A program made the position numbers and the translations under genes. A stretch of 64,000 nucleotides of DNA, from the NCBI GenBank assembly GCA_965224235.1, contig CBDCYP010000001.1, positions 682,001 through 746,000 of the forward strand, read 5' to 3'. Positions 49,711 through 58,880 of the stretch are shown piece by piece (positions within the stretch are counted from its first letter, which is position 1; every line of letters begins with the position of its first letter). Below the pieces are notes generated by a model. It saw only the letters and a list, made by a program, of their open reading frames with translations. It had not been told where the DNA came from and made no database searches. The DNA comes from G958295935 sp965224235. GTDB lineage: Bacteria > Chloroflexota > Dehalococcoidia > Lucifugimonadales > Lucifugimonadaceae.

Positions 49711-51123
49711 CTACAGCTGCTCGAGCTGTTCCAGGATGGTTTCGGCGGAAACCTGATGGCTGAAATTCTTGCCGATGTCCTGCCAGACAACTGCGCCGGA
49801 CTTGTCGATCAGAAACACCGATGCGGATGCCAGACCGTCGCCGAACAGGTTAAAGACCTCGTAACCTTCCGGCACCGTCGTGTCCCCGCTCGTGTAAAGC
49901 AAGGGGAACTGGAGCCCGAACTGTTCAATCAGGGCTTCCGTGCCGTCATGATTATCCGTGCTGATGGCCAAGACCTCGGCGTCAAGTGCGGCAAGTGAAT
50001 CGTAATTGTTTCTCAGCTCGACGAGCTGCTGCCGGCAGAAACCTCACCAGAACGCCCTGTAGAAAACCAGGACGACGTTCTTCTCGTCTTGGTAGTCGGC
50101 AAGATTTACCTGTCCGCCGTGGGCGTCAGGCAGGCTGAAGCCGAGGGCCGCATCTTCATTTTCTTCCTTGAACTCAACCGGTGGGGCAGTCGTCGCGGTG
50201 GGCGCTTCGGTGGGTACAGGGACAGGGGTGGACGTGCTTCCAGGCAAAGGAGTCGCCTTGGGAGCGGATGTAGCGGTTGGTTCCGGAGCAGGGGCGGGTG
50301 TGTCGTCAGGCGCAAGCGCAGCCGTCACCCCCGGAGCGGATGTGACGTTGGGCGCAGGCTGCCCTGGCGTCGCGGTGGCTTCCGGAACGGGCGCAACTGT
50401 GGGTTCGGTAGTCGGCGTCGGTACGACCCGCGAGCTCGTCACCAACTCTGGCGGCGATCCGGACATGAAGTCACGCGCAACCGTAATTATGTCTTCGGCG
50501 CGTGGCCGGTCCCCTGCATGTGCGCCTATGTGGGCGGCTACGAGGTGGCCGGTCGGGCCAAACACGAATGTAGCTGGCGCGGCGACCCCGTCTCCGTTCA
50601 GGTCGAAGATGTTCCACGAGCGGGTGACGGCGGTGGTGGTGTCGTACAGCACCGGGTAGGTGAGTTTGTTCAACTCTACGATCGCCTCTGCCTGCGGTCG
50701 GCTGTCGACGCTGATGGCGATTACCTCGAGGTCGAGGGCCTGGAACTCCCTGTACCGTTGCTGCAGCTCGACGAGCTGACCGTGGCAAATCCCTCAGAAA
50801 TTACCCCGATAAAAGACGACGGCGACCGGCTGTTTGCCGATGTAGTCGGCGCTATTCAGTTCGCCGTCACCAACCCTCGGCAACGTGAACTCGGGGAATC
50901 CGGCAGGGTCGTAACTTTGAACAAGCAGGAGAGTTTGGGGAGGTGTGAGTGTGGCTGCCGCCTTGGCGGCCGGCTGCTGCGTCGATTCCGCCGTCGTATC
51001 GGGCACTGCGCCCGTCTGAGGGTCGGAGCCGCACGCGATAGACGCAAACGCCGCAGCTAACAGAGCGACCAACGCCGCCAAACCGTACTTCGGCAATATC
51101 CGAATTTGGCGTCGACTTGTCAT
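49711..51123 (-). CDS. Putative two-domain peroxiredoxin-like selenoprotein lipoprotein (two UxxC sites)
   Basis: One frame runs from ATG 51123 to the stop at 49711, broken only by two UGA codons (50794-50796 and 50044-50046). Each UGA stands where peroxiredoxin/thioredoxin-like proteins have the reactive cysteine: V-V-F-Y-R-G-N-F-U110-G-I-C113 and V-L-V-F-Y-R-A-F-W-U360-G-F-C363, each followed by Q-L-V-E-L. Read through, the 470-residue product has a lipoprotein signal (lipobox SIAC), a first thioredoxin fold (~75-225), a Pro/Thr/Ala linker (~228-313) and a second fold (~314-470). Both folds show L-D-x-E-V-x-A-I-S and F-D/N-x-x-G-D-G. A hairpin follows each UGA. The ATG is preceded by GGGGAAA. 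The likely role is reduction of peroxides or disulfides outside the membrane; Sec incorporation is inference from the frame, motif and hairpins. Confidence 0.85.
50008..50043 (-). promoter_or_regulatory. SECIS-like hairpin after the second UGA
   Basis: The same apical stem CAGCTC-GTC-GAGCTG (50014-50028) recurs after UGA360, with a lower stem GTTTCT / AGAAAC (50037-50042 with 50008-50013) beginning one base after the UGA. The pair of elements is similar in position and apex though the lower stems differ in sequence. Confidence 0.62.
50758..50793 (-). promoter_or_regulatory. SECIS-like hairpin after the first UGA
   Basis: On the minus strand, immediately 3' of UGA110, CAGCTC / GAGCTG forms a 6-bp stem around GTC (50764-50778), extended by TTGC / GCAA (50758-50761 with 50785-50788). 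The apical loop lies about 22-25 bases after the UGA, the distance used by bacterial SelB-binding elements. Confidence 0.6.
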
Positions 51124-51162
51124 CGAATTTCCCCGCGCGGCCACCATAAGTTAGCCGCGACC

Positions 51163-52281
51163 TTACGCAATTATCTGCGCCCGCATCAAGTTTAGGGTTT
51201 CTTCTACGGCCTGAAAAGCGTCGTCGATGTCGGCCGGATCGACCCAGCCCATGTGACCGACGCGGAAGATCTTGCCCGTAAGCTCCTGCTGGCCGCCGCC
51301 CAATACGACGTTGTGGTCGGTCCGCACACGCCCGACCAAATCCTTGCCGTCGATATCCTCCGGCAACTTCACCGCCGTCACCGTGGCCGACGCGTACCGC
51401 TCTTCGGGCAGGATTTCCAGGCCCAGCGACCTGGCGCTGTTCCTCGTGTGTTCTGCAATCATGTCGTGCCGGGAAAAGACGCTTTCCACGCCTTCTGCAA
51501 TCATTCTATCGAGCGTTCGGTCCAGCGTGTACATCGCAGGCAGACAGGGTGTGAACGGCGGCTGGCCTATATCCAGATAGTCGCGGTACTGCTCAATGTC
51601 GAAATAGTACCGCGGCATCGTCGCCGTCTCGTGCGCACGCCAAGCCTTCTCGCTGAACGAGACCATGCTGATGCCCGGGGGCGACACCCAGGATTTCTGG
51701 GATGCCGTCGCCACGACGTCGATACCCCAGGCATCCACGGATATAGGCGCTCCGCCCGCGCTGCTGACGGCGTCGATCAACACGAGAGCATGGGAGTTGT
51801 TATGTATGACAGAGGCGAGTTCCTGAAGCGGGTTGGTCGTGCCGGTGGAACTTTCGTTGTGGGTGAAGATCACCGCCTTGCAGTCCGGCATGTTCGCAAG
51901 CGCTTGACCGACCTCGTCCGGATCGGCTGCCTTCCCTGGCGGGAATTCAAGCCGCGTGACGTCGGCCCCGTACGCCTCGGCGATCTCTGCGAATCGCTTA
52001 CCGAAAACGCCGATCACGAGCGACAGTACCTTGTCGCCGGGCGACAGCGTGTTGACCACGGCCGTCTCCATCCCGCCGGTGCCGGACGACGTGATGAAGT
52101 AGACGTCTCCTGCCGTGGCCAGGACGGTCTGCAGATTGCGGGTCATCCGATCGAGCATCCCGGCGTATTCGGGGCCGCGATGATTGATCATCTGGGATCC
52201 GGCCAATTCCAGCACGTCATCGGGCAAGGGGACAGGACCGGGGATTCTCAGATTTACCTGCGATCTTTGGCTTGTGGTCAT
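51163..52281 (-). CDS. Class V aminotransferase (alanine/serine-glyoxylate type)
   Basis: A 372-residue PLP enzyme. The N-terminus R-I-P-G-P-V-P-L-P and H-R-G-P-E-Y are typical of the SPT/AGT branch; S-S-G-T-G-G-M-E binds the phosphate, D-A-V-S-S-A-G-G supplies the aspartate, and the Schiff-base lysine lies in A-S-Q-K-S-W. It transfers amino groups between alanine or serine and glyoxylate, in photorespiration-like or serine-cycle metabolism; the exact donor is open. A GGAG site precedes the ATG. It is the last gene before the selenoprotein gene, on the same strand and 39 bases upstream. Confidence 0.88.
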   Translation of the reverse strand: MTTSQRSQVNLRIPGPVPLPDDVLELAGSQMINHRGPEYAGMLDRMTRNLQTVLATAGDVYFITSSGTGGMETAVVNTLSPGDKVLSLVIGVFGKRFAEIAEAYGADVTRLEFPPGKAADPDEVGQALANMPDCKAVIFTHNESSTGTTNPLQELASVIHNNSHALVLIDAVSSAGGAPISVDAWGIDVVATASQKSWVSPPGISMVSFSEKAWRAHETATMPRYYFDIEQYRDYLDIGQPPFTPCLPAMYTLDRTLDRMIAEGVESVFSRHDMIAEHTRNSARSLGLEILPEERYASATVTAVKLPEDIDGKDLVGRVRTDHNVVLGGGQQELTGKIFRVGHMGWVDPADIDDAFQAVEETLNLMRAQIIA

Positions 52282-52347
52282 TAATTTCTCCGGCTAAAGG
52301 GGATGTTCAGGATCTGTCGTCCCAATTTTCAAGGGTACGCTCCGGGA

Positions 52348-53664
52348 TCACCTGACGCGCATCAATCGATGGTCCTTCGAGCCCCGGCGCAACACGAGCA
52401 CCCGGCCGTCGATCAGGTCGTCCACTGTTACCGGCCGCTTCGAGTCATCGACCCTTATACCGTTCAGGTATAGGCCGCCCTGTTGGGTCAGCCTTCTGGT
52501 CTCGCCGGCCGAGGAACACAGGGCCTGATCGATTGCAACGCTCTGGACGGTTACCTCGGCGTTATCGATTTCATGCTTTGAAATGAACCCGCCCGGCGTG
52601 CTCTCGAACACCTCTTCGATCTCCGATGCCGAAAGGTCCCTGATGTCGCCTCCGAACAGCGCCCGGGTCACGCGCTCCGCCTGATTCAGACCGTGTTGGT
52701 CATGTACGAGCAGCGTGACTTCCCGCGCCAGTTGACGTTGGGCCACCCGTTTTTCAGGTTCAGCCTCTACACCCTGTTCGATTTCCGGGAGTTGATCGGG
52801 GGTGATACCTGTAAACGTCTTCAGGTAGCCGATGACGTCAGCATCGGCCGTGTTCAAAAAGAACTGGTACAGACGATACGGGGAGGTCTCATCAGGATCG
52901 ATCGTCGGCGCGCCGCCGATACTCTTTCCGAACTTTTCACCTGAAGCGGTGGTTATGAGCGGGTAGACGAGGGCGTGAACCCTGGCTCTGCCTGCCCCTG
53001 CCCACGTCGCCTCGACGCCGTGAACCCGCCGTATCAGGTCGACGCCGGCAAGTATGTTCCCCCATTGGTCGCTGCCGCCCATCTGAAACGTGCAGTCGTA
53101 ATCTTCGTAGAGCCGCAGGAAGTCGTAGGCCTGCAACAACATGTAGCTGAACTCGGTGTACGAGATTCCGCTGTCCCTATCGAGCCTCGACTTCACTGAC
53201 TCCTTGGCCAGCATGTAGTTGACGCTGAGGCGCTTGCCGATGTCCCTCAGGAACTCGACCATCCGAAGGTCCAACAACCAGTCGGCATTATTTATCAGCC
53301 TCGCCGGATTGCCCTTGGCGTTGAAATCGAGAAACTGCCCGAGTTGCAAGCGGATGAGCTCGGTGTTGCGTTCTATCTGTTCGACGTCAAGAAGGGCACG
53401 TTCCTCCGCCCGCCCGCCGGGGTCTCCGATCATGCCGGTGCCGCCGCCGACCACTGCAATGGGAGTGTGGCCATGACGCTGCATGCGGACGAGGCCGAGG
53501 ATCGGGACGAGATTGCCTATGTGGAGACTCGTCGCCGTGGGATCGAAGCCGTTGTAGCACGTGACTTTTTCGTTGCGCAGGACGTCAGCAGCCCCACCCG
53601 TCGAGCCGTAGATCGAGCCGCGCCACTCAAGCTCGTCGTATGCGTTAGTGAACCGGTTACTCAT
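52348..53664 (-). CDS. tyrS: Tyrosyl-tRNA synthetase
   Basis: A 438-residue class I synthetase. The HIGH-type motif is S-L-H-I-G-N-L near residue 50, the tyrosine-binding Y-x-x-L-Q-A-Y-D lies at about 180, and the KMSKS-type loop is K-F-G-K-S. The C-terminal S4-like RNA-binding domain (LTQQGGLYLNGIRVDD) is present, so the protein is complete. It overlaps ribF by four bases, indicating co-transcription. Confidence 0.95.
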   Translation of the reverse strand: MSNRFTNAYDELEWRGSIYGSTGGAADVLRNEKVTCYNGFDPTATSLHIGNLVPILGLVRMQRHGHTPIAVVGGGTGMIGDPGGRAEERALLDVEQIERNTELIRLQLGQFLDFNAKGNPARLINNADWLLDLRMVEFLRDIGKRLSVNYMLAKESVKSRLDRDSGISYTEFSYMLLQAYDFLRLYEDYDCTFQMGGSDQWGNILAGVDLIRRVHGVEATWAGAGRARVHALVYPLITTASGEKFGKSIGGAPTIDPDETSPYRLYQFFLNTADADVIGYLKTFTGITPDQLPEIEQGVEAEPEKRVAQRQLAREVTLLVHDQHGLNQAERVTRALFGGDIRDLSASEIEEVFESTPGGFISKHEIDNAEVTVQSVAIDQALCSSAGETRRLTQQGGLYLNGIRVDDSKRPVTVDDLIDGRVLVLRRGSKDHRLMRVR

Positions 53665-54590
53665 GGCAGGGCTCCGAGGAGCGCTCGTGTCTCCTTTACG
53701 TCATTTCTGATCTGGTCGGTTAGCTCAGACGCGCTGTCAAACGCGATCTCGCCGCGCAGGCGCCGTACAAATTGCAAAGTCAGGCGCCGGTCGTATATGT
53801 CAGTGTCGAAATCGATGAGATACGCCTCGACCGTCCTGACGCCCTTGCCGAACGTGGGCCGGACCCCAATGCTGGTAGCTGCGATACGCCTTGTACCGTC
53901 GTCGAGCGTGGCGCGGGTGGCGTATATGCCATCCTTCGGGACCACGCAGTTTGCCGGCACGGACACGTTGGCCGTCGGGTACCCCAGGATTCGGCCCCGG
54001 CGGTCGCCGTGCGTGACCTGCCCCGACAGGCTGAAATCCCGTCCCAAAAAGACGGCGGCCTTCTCCACTTGTCCGCTCTCGACCCATTTACGAATAGCCG
54101 ACGATGAGACGACCTCGTCCCCGACCTTCGCAGGCGACGCCTCCACGACTTCAAAGCCGGTCTGACGGCCCAGCGCGATCAACTCCGCGTTGCCAAGCCT
54201 GTCATGGCCCTGACGGGCCCCCGGACCGATGACCAATACCTCCAGCCCGACTGTGTCGATCAGCGTGCTGATGAATTCCGACGCCGTGAGGCGCCGCACG
54301 GAGTTGTCGAAATCCAACGGGGCCACGATGTCCAGGCCGACGCCTTCAAGGAGGTCAAGCCGTTCCTCAAAAGCGCACAGATAGCGGGCGTTGTGATCCG
54401 GGAAAATCACGCTGCGAGGTTGTTGCCGAAAGGTGATCGCCACAGACGCGAGCGAGCGCTCGGCGGCGGCCTCCACTGTTGCACGCAATAGCGAACGATG
54501 GCCAAGGTGCACACCATCGAATGTACCGACACAGACCGCCGACCCGCGTGCGTTTACAACACGGGCGGAAAGTGTGTCAGACAGGTTCAT
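53661..54590 (-). CDS. ribF: Bifunctional riboflavin kinase / FAD synthetase
   Basis: A 309-residue RibF. The N-terminal nucleotidyl-transferase domain has G-T-F-D-G-V-H-L-G-H, and a later V-I-G-P-G and a S-S-S-A-I-R segment. The C-terminal kinase domain has G-Y-P-T-A-N-V and G-I-Y-A-T. It makes FMN from riboflavin and then FAD. The stop overlaps the tyrS start. FAD demand is plausible here, given flavoenzymes in the window, but this is a standard housekeeping gene. Confidence 0.94.
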   Translation of the reverse strand: MNLSDTLSARVVNARGSAVCVGTFDGVHLGHRSLLRATVEAAAERSLASVAITFRQQPRSVIFPDHNARYLCAFEERLDLLEGVGLDIVAPLDFDNSVRRLTASEFISTLIDTVGLEVLVIGPGARQGHDRLGNAELIALGRQTGFEVVEASPAKVGDEVVSSSAIRKWVESGQVEKAAVFLGRDFSLSGQVTHGDRRGRILGYPTANVSVPANCVVPKDGIYATRATLDDGTRRIAATSIGVRPTFGKGVRTVEAYLIDFDTDIYDRRLTLQFVRRLRGEIAFDSASELTDQIRNDVKETRALLGALP

Positions 54591-54632
54591 TTCGGTCCAA
54601 CCCCGCCGGCCGACTCGAAGCGGGCGTCATTT

Positions 54633-55706
54633 CTACCTCGGCAGGACGCCGGTCTTCGCGCCTAGCGACTTCCACGCTTCCGTCAGCAGGTCCCTGGTGG
54701 TGTTCCAGTCGACGCATGGGTCGGTTATCGACACGCCATACCGCAACTGCGACGGGTCGTCCGCAAGTGTCTGGCTGCCCTCAAAGAGATGGCTCTCGAC
54801 CATCATGCCCACGATGTGCCGGTTGCCGCCGGTCCTCTGGTCCATCACGTTCCGGAACGTCACGGGCTGCAGATTGTGATCCTTGTTGCTGTTCGCGTGC
54901 GAGCAGTCGATGACGACGTTAGGATTCTCACCGGCAGCTCTCAACGCTTCGATCGCAATGCCAACGGATTCGGAATCGTAGTTCGGTCCCGTCTTTCCGC
55001 CCCTTAGCACTATATGCCCCGCGGGATTGCCGGCGGTCTTCACGATGCTGGACCTGCCGTCTCCGTCCACGCCGAAAAACACATGCGGCATCCGGGCCGC
55101 CAGCAGCGCGTCGACTGCGATCTGGACCGTGCCGCCGGTCCCGTTCTTGAACCCGATCGGCATGCTGAGACCGCTGGCCAACTGCCTGTGAGTTTGGCTC
55201 TCGACGGTGCGAGCCCCTATCGCTCCCCAGGAAACGATGTCGGCGAGGTACTGGGGCGTGATCGGGTCGAGCCATTCGGTTGCGGTCGGCAAGCCCATTT
55301 CCACTACGTCCAGCATGAATTTTCGGGCACGCGTAAGGCCGTGCAAAACGTCGAAGGTTCCATTCATGTGCGGGTCGTTGATGAATCCCTTCCAACCGAT
55401 GGTCGTACGCGGCTTTTCGAAGTAGACGCGCATCACGATGGCGACGCGGTCGTCAAGCTTGGTCGCGAGCCCGGCGAGTCGCTGTGCGTACTCGATGCCG
55501 GCGGTTTCGTCGTGAATGGAACACGGTCCGACCAGCATCAACATTCGGTCGTCTTCGCCCGTCAGAATCGCCCTGATCTCTTTTCGGGAGCGGTTGACAG
55601 TCTCCGAGACCGCCGGTGTGGCGGGGAGACGCGCCACAAAAGCGTTAGGTGGCTCGAACGGGGTAATGCTATCGATATTCAGGTTTGAGTTCTGGCGTAA
55701 GGTCAT
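54633..55706 (-). CDS. aroF: 3-deoxy-D-arabino-heptulosonate 7-phosphate synthase
   Basis: A 357-residue class I alpha DAHP synthase. V-G-P-C-S-I-H-D carries the metal-binding cysteine, then R-V-Y-F-E-K-P-R-T-T, the K-N-G-T-G-G substrate loop, D-C-S-H-A-N-S and S-I-T-D-P-C-V-D. It joins PEP and erythrose-4-phosphate in the first step of aromatic synthesis. No regulatory ACT-like domain is added, so feedback control is not obvious. The chorismate mutase gene lies 245 bases upstream on the same strand, and trpA further upstream, a loose aromatic set. Confidence 0.92.
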   Translation of the reverse strand: MTLRQNSNLNIDSITPFEPPNAFVARLPATPAVSETVNRSRKEIRAILTGEDDRMLMLVGPCSIHDETAGIEYAQRLAGLATKLDDRVAIVMRVYFEKPRTTIGWKGFINDPHMNGTFDVLHGLTRARKFMLDVVEMGLPTATEWLDPITPQYLADIVSWGAIGARTVESQTHRQLASGLSMPIGFKNGTGGTVQIAVDALLAARMPHVFFGVDGDGRSSIVKTAGNPAGHIVLRGGKTGPNYDSESVGIAIEALRAAGENPNVVIDCSHANSNKDHNLQPVTFRNVMDQRTGGNRHIVGMMVESHLFEGSQTLADDPSQLRYGVSITDPCVDWNTTRDLLTEAWKSLGAKTGVLPR

Positions 55707-55951
55707 TTCGATCTTCTCAGCTTGTCAGGGGATGGAGCCGCGGTCGTCCGCGGGATTGATGGCGTTTCGGTTGCCGCTGCACGCTCAGGTAATGGATCTG
55801 TTGAGCCGCGAGGGGCGGGGTAAGGACGATCTTGTGCAGTGTCAACTGCTATAAGAACGCCCAATGCTAAACAACGGCGCCAGCATGCAATACGCGTCGA
55901 AAGCGCCCGGGAAGAGTGTCCGGAGTCCGGTTGCGTTTGGGCTGATGGTGT

Positions 55952-56320
55952 TCATTGGGGCGACGGCCTGGTGCGGGAGCGGAGGTCTGCGGCCTCTCCC
56001 AGATACACATGCTTAATTTCACGCTGAGTCTTGTCAGTGTTCCAGAGTATCAGAATCCGGATACACCTTACCTGTCCATGAGGGGTCGCGATTTCCTGAG
56101 CCGACACCAACGGAACGTAGGTCCACCCAAGACCCACTCGGGCCGCGGTCGCGGGATACTCGACCGAAAGATCGGGGCTGGCCGTGAACAGAACCGCGGC
56201 GATGTCTTCCGGATCTACGGAGTTCTCCCTGACTAACGCACGCAGCAGTTCTTCGGTTGCGGCCAATACCGACTCGCTGGTTCTCTCCGGAGCGGTCGTT
56301 GCCCCTCGTATGCCCCTCAT
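55952..56320 (-). CDS. aroH: Chorismate mutase, AroH type
   Basis: A 122-residue trimeric AroH-class mutase. It starts R-G-I-R-G-A-T-T, has the V-x-x-x-Q-E (E78-like) and C-I-R-I-L-I (R90-like) positions, and a short C-terminal tail. It converts chorismate to prephenate for phenylalanine and tyrosine. It lies between trpA and DAHP synthase on the minus strand and may share their transcript, though gaps of 245 and 207 bases separate the three. Confidence 0.88.
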   Translation of the reverse strand: MRGIRGATTAPERTSESVLAATEELLRALVRENSVDPEDIAAVLFTASPDLSVEYPATAARVGLGWTYVPLVSAQEIATPHGQVRCIRILILWNTDKTQREIKHVYLGEAADLRSRTRPSPQ

Positions 56321-56527
56321 CGGAATTTCGAACGTCCTCTATGCACGCGGCCGCCGTTGTGCGTAGATCATATTTGGCTGGTCCCGCGTTCAGGTTTTCT
56401 CAAAAGCTGGGACGCATCGACAACGGGGTTGAATCTCAGCCGCGGCCGCGCAGATTCTATCCCGCGGGCAGACCTGTGGGCCATACCTCGCCCGTCGAAT
56501 AGCGCCGAACTACTTCCCCTTTCCAAC

Positions 56528-57334
56528 TCAGTATCGTCTCCGTGTCGCGGCGGCGAGCGAACGAACGAACTCGCCGGCGCGCTCAGGCGCCGATTCCGGC
56601 GGGCCCGCATTTATTGCGTTGATGAGCGCGCTGCCAACCACGGCGCCGTCAGCGTAGGACGCGACCTCCTCCACGTGTTCCGATGTGGATATGCCGAATC
56701 CCACCGCTACAGGAAGATCGGTGTGGCGCCTCACCATCCCGACAAGATCGCGCACCCTGGTCGACATCTCGGCGCGGGCGCCGGTCACGCCGAGTACAGA
56801 CACGCAGTAGACAAATCCACCGGCGCGGCTGCAGGCCGCCTCCACGCGCTGCTCGGTAGAGGTGAGCGCGATTAAGGGAATAACGCTCACCCCGGCGGCC
56901 GCGGCCGCATCGGTCAGCGGTCCGGCCTCCTCGGCGGGCAGGTCCGCAACGATCAGCCCGTTCACTCCGGCCGATGCCGACATGCGGCAATACCGTTCGA
57001 TGCCAAGGGACAACACAGGGTTGTAGTAACCCATAAAGACGAGGGGGACATTGACCCCCAGCGCGCGGGCGGTCTGAACGGCTTCAATCGACGACTGTAC
57101 CGTAGCGCCTGCCATCAACGCATCGTGGCTGGATTTTTGAATCGTCGGCCCCTCGGCCAAGGGATCGCTGAACGGGACTCCTAACTCGATCACGTCGGCG
57201 CCGGCGTCGGCGACCGCCTTCACGATGGCCGGAGTAAGGTCGGGCCGGGGATGACCGGCGGTCACGAACGGCACAAGCGCGATGCGCCCCGCCTGCCGCG
57301 CGGCGTCGAATGCCTTTCGGATCGGCTCGTTCAA
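56528..57334 (-). CDS. trpA: Tryptophan synthase alpha subunit
   Basis: A 268-residue TIM-barrel TrpA. The catalytic glutamate is in V-I-E-L-G-V-P-F-S-D-P (E and D of the pair E49/D60), where the next motif is L-A-E-G-P in place of the usual L-A-D-G-P. G-Y-Y-N-P-V-L and V-G-F-G-I-S bind the phosphate. It releases indole from indole-3-glycerol phosphate for TrpB. trpB is not next to it in this window. The CPBP protease gene ends 30 bases before it on the same strand. Confidence 0.93.
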   Translation of the reverse strand: MNEPIRKAFDAARQAGRIALVPFVTAGHPRPDLTPAIVKAVADAGADVIELGVPFSDPLAEGPTIQKSSHDALMAGATVQSSIEAVQTARALGVNVPLVFMGYYNPVLSLGIERYCRMSASAGVNGLIVADLPAEEAGPLTDAAAAAGVSVIPLIALTSTEQRVEAACSRAGGFVYCVSVLGVTGARAEMSTRVRDLVGMVRRHTDLPVAVGFGISTSEHVEEVASYADGAVVGSALINAINAGPPESAPERAGEFVRSLAAATRRRY

Positions 57335-57364
57335 TTCTTTGTCCCGCCTGCGGTCGTTCTCAAT

Positions 57365-58081
57365 TCAAGTCACCTTGGCCAGAATCAACGCTGCCGTGTT
57401 GTGGAGGCCGTGCATGAAGATGCAAGGCCAGATCGATCGCGTCCTAAGGTACACCCACGCCAGAGCCAGCCCCAATATGAAGGTGGGCACGAGTGACGCA
57501 ATATTCAGATGCGCCAGCGCAAAGAGGGCCGAACTCAGCATAACCGCGGCCGCCATGCTGTACCGATTCGCAAGCCCGGGCATCGCAAACCCGCGAAAGA
57601 ATATCTCCTCGGTGATGGGGCCCCAGACCCCAACCAGGACGAAAGCAATAATGATCGAACCGTCGGCCTCGTCGAGCAGACTACGGGCAGTTTCGGGCGG
57701 GATCAGGAACGACGCGTTCAGCAGGTCGACCACGTAGGTCCAGACGAGAACCCCGGCGAGACCGGCAATCCAGGCGCCGACGGCGAAGAGGTACGGAACA
57801 TTCCCTTGCGGCCGGGTGAATCCCAGGGACCCCAGACCGGCGCCGTACTTCACGATCGAAAAGGTGAGCGCCGCTATCAGAAACATGCCTTCAAGCAACG
57901 CGAAGAGCACGATTGACGACGGCACGCCCAATAGTTGCCGGCCCTCGAAGGGCAGGGGCGAATCGTCCGCGCCGGAGGGGTTCGCAACTGCAAACAGGGC
58001 CAACAATGCGACAGTGATCGCCGCGGCGCTGAGCAGCGCCGCGAAAACTACGTCACGAGGATTCCACGGCGCCCGGAGCAT
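57365..58081 (-). CDS. CPBP-family intramembrane metalloprotease
   Basis: A 238-residue membrane protein with about eight helices. The CPBP/abi motif 1 is T-E-E-I-F-F-R-G-F (the E-E-x-x-x-R glutamates), motif 2 F-A-L-A-H-L-N, motif 3 H-G-L-H-N. Such proteases may process CAAX-type or bacteriocin-related peptides; the substrate here is unknown. It lies between the MBL hydrolase and trpA, each within 30 bases, so it is probably part of the minus-strand transcript. Confidence 0.88.
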   Translation of the reverse strand: MLRAPWNPRDVVFAALLSAAAITVALLALFAVANPSGADDSPLPFEGRQLLGVPSSIVLFALLEGMFLIAALTFSIVKYGAGLGSLGFTRPQGNVPYLFAVGAWIAGLAGVLVWTYVVDLLNASFLIPPETARSLLDEADGSIIIAFVLVGVWGPITEEIFFRGFAMPGLANRYSMAAAVMLSSALFALAHLNIASLVPTFILGLALAWVYLRTRSIWPCIFMHGLHNTAALILAKVT

Positions 58082-58102
58082 TCGACGGGTAGGTTCGGGT
58101 GT

Positions 58103-58765
58103 TCAGGACCCCGACCACGAGACGTCGCCAAAGAGGTCGCGGGGGTGGTCTTTCGACGCGAAGTCCATGTACTCGGCCTTCGATCGTCCTATCGTGGTGA
58201 AGTCACCGTGGCCGGGCAGCACAACCGTTTCGTCATCCAACGGGTAGAGATTCGACGTGATCGAATCCACTATCAGGGTGAGGGCCGCAGGGCTCCTCGA
58301 CTTTCCCGGTCCGCCCGGAAAAAGCGTGTCTCCGGTGAACACGTGGGCAGTACCGTCAGGATCGGCCAAAAGGTAACACGTGGAGCCATCGGTATGACCC
58401 GGCGTGGCGATCGCGGAGAGCGAAATCCCGCAAGCTTCGACGATGCTGCGGTCAGACACGTCGAGCTTCCCGCCGATCGTCTTGCCCGCAATCGCCGGAG
58501 CGTCCTGTTCCCCAATGCCGACGGGCACGCGAAAGATATTCAGGACGTCATCAAACCCCTGAAGGTGATCCCAGTGGTTGTGCGTGATGAGCACGCATCT
58601 GACGGTCGTCTGGCGCGCGGCCGTAATCAACTTGTGCGGCTTGTCCGGCGTATCGATGATGATGCTGGACCGGTTTTCGCGGTCCGTGATCAGGTAGGCG
58701 TTGTTCGAGAAGCCTGAAATGAACCGTTCGATCTTCCAGCTGGCGCCTTCATAAACTATCGACAT
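58103..58765 (-). CDS. MBL-fold metallo-hydrolase
   Basis: A 220-residue metallo-beta-lactamase-fold hydrolase. The metal motif is T-H-N-H-W-D-H, with the remaining ligands in A-T-P-G-H-T-D-G and V-F-T-G-D-T-L-F and at V-L-P-G-H-G. The pattern is of the glyoxalase II / thioesterase type. The start at 58765 (MSIVYEG) has a GGAA site; a longer upstream frame to 59011 is out of keeping with the family. The gene follows ftsH on the strand by about 115 bases. Confidence 0.88.
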   Translation of the reverse strand: MSIVYEGASWKIERFISGFSNNAYLITDRENRSSIIIDTPDKPHKLITAARQTTVRCVLITHNHWDHLQGFDDVLNIFRVPVGIGEQDAPAIAGKTIGGKLDVSDRSIVEACGISLSAIATPGHTDGSTCYLLADPDGTAHVFTGDTLFPGGPGKSRSPAALTLIVDSITSNLYPLDDETVVLPGHGDFTTIGRSKAEYMDFASKDHPRDLFGDVSWSGS

Positions 58766-58880
58766 GGCAGTTCCACGTTCCTTTCGCGGCGGATTCGGAC
58801 GCGCCGACCGCGGCTTGATGGCTTTGACCGGCAGATCATCGTACTGAGCAGGCGAGTTTGTCGGCCGAACAGGCGGGTTT

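Noticed and set aside
50089..51060. Long plus-strand frame opposite the selenoprotein
   Set aside because: Its composition is the mirror of the GC-rich lipoprotein coding strand; it has no motif or start signal.
49711..51147. Three separate small redox genes, or an alternative genetic code with UGA as an amino acid
   Set aside because: The internal ATG at 50673 would start in the middle of a domain, and the first segment ends just before its active site. Several genes in the window end normally in TGA, so only a local recoding explains the frame.
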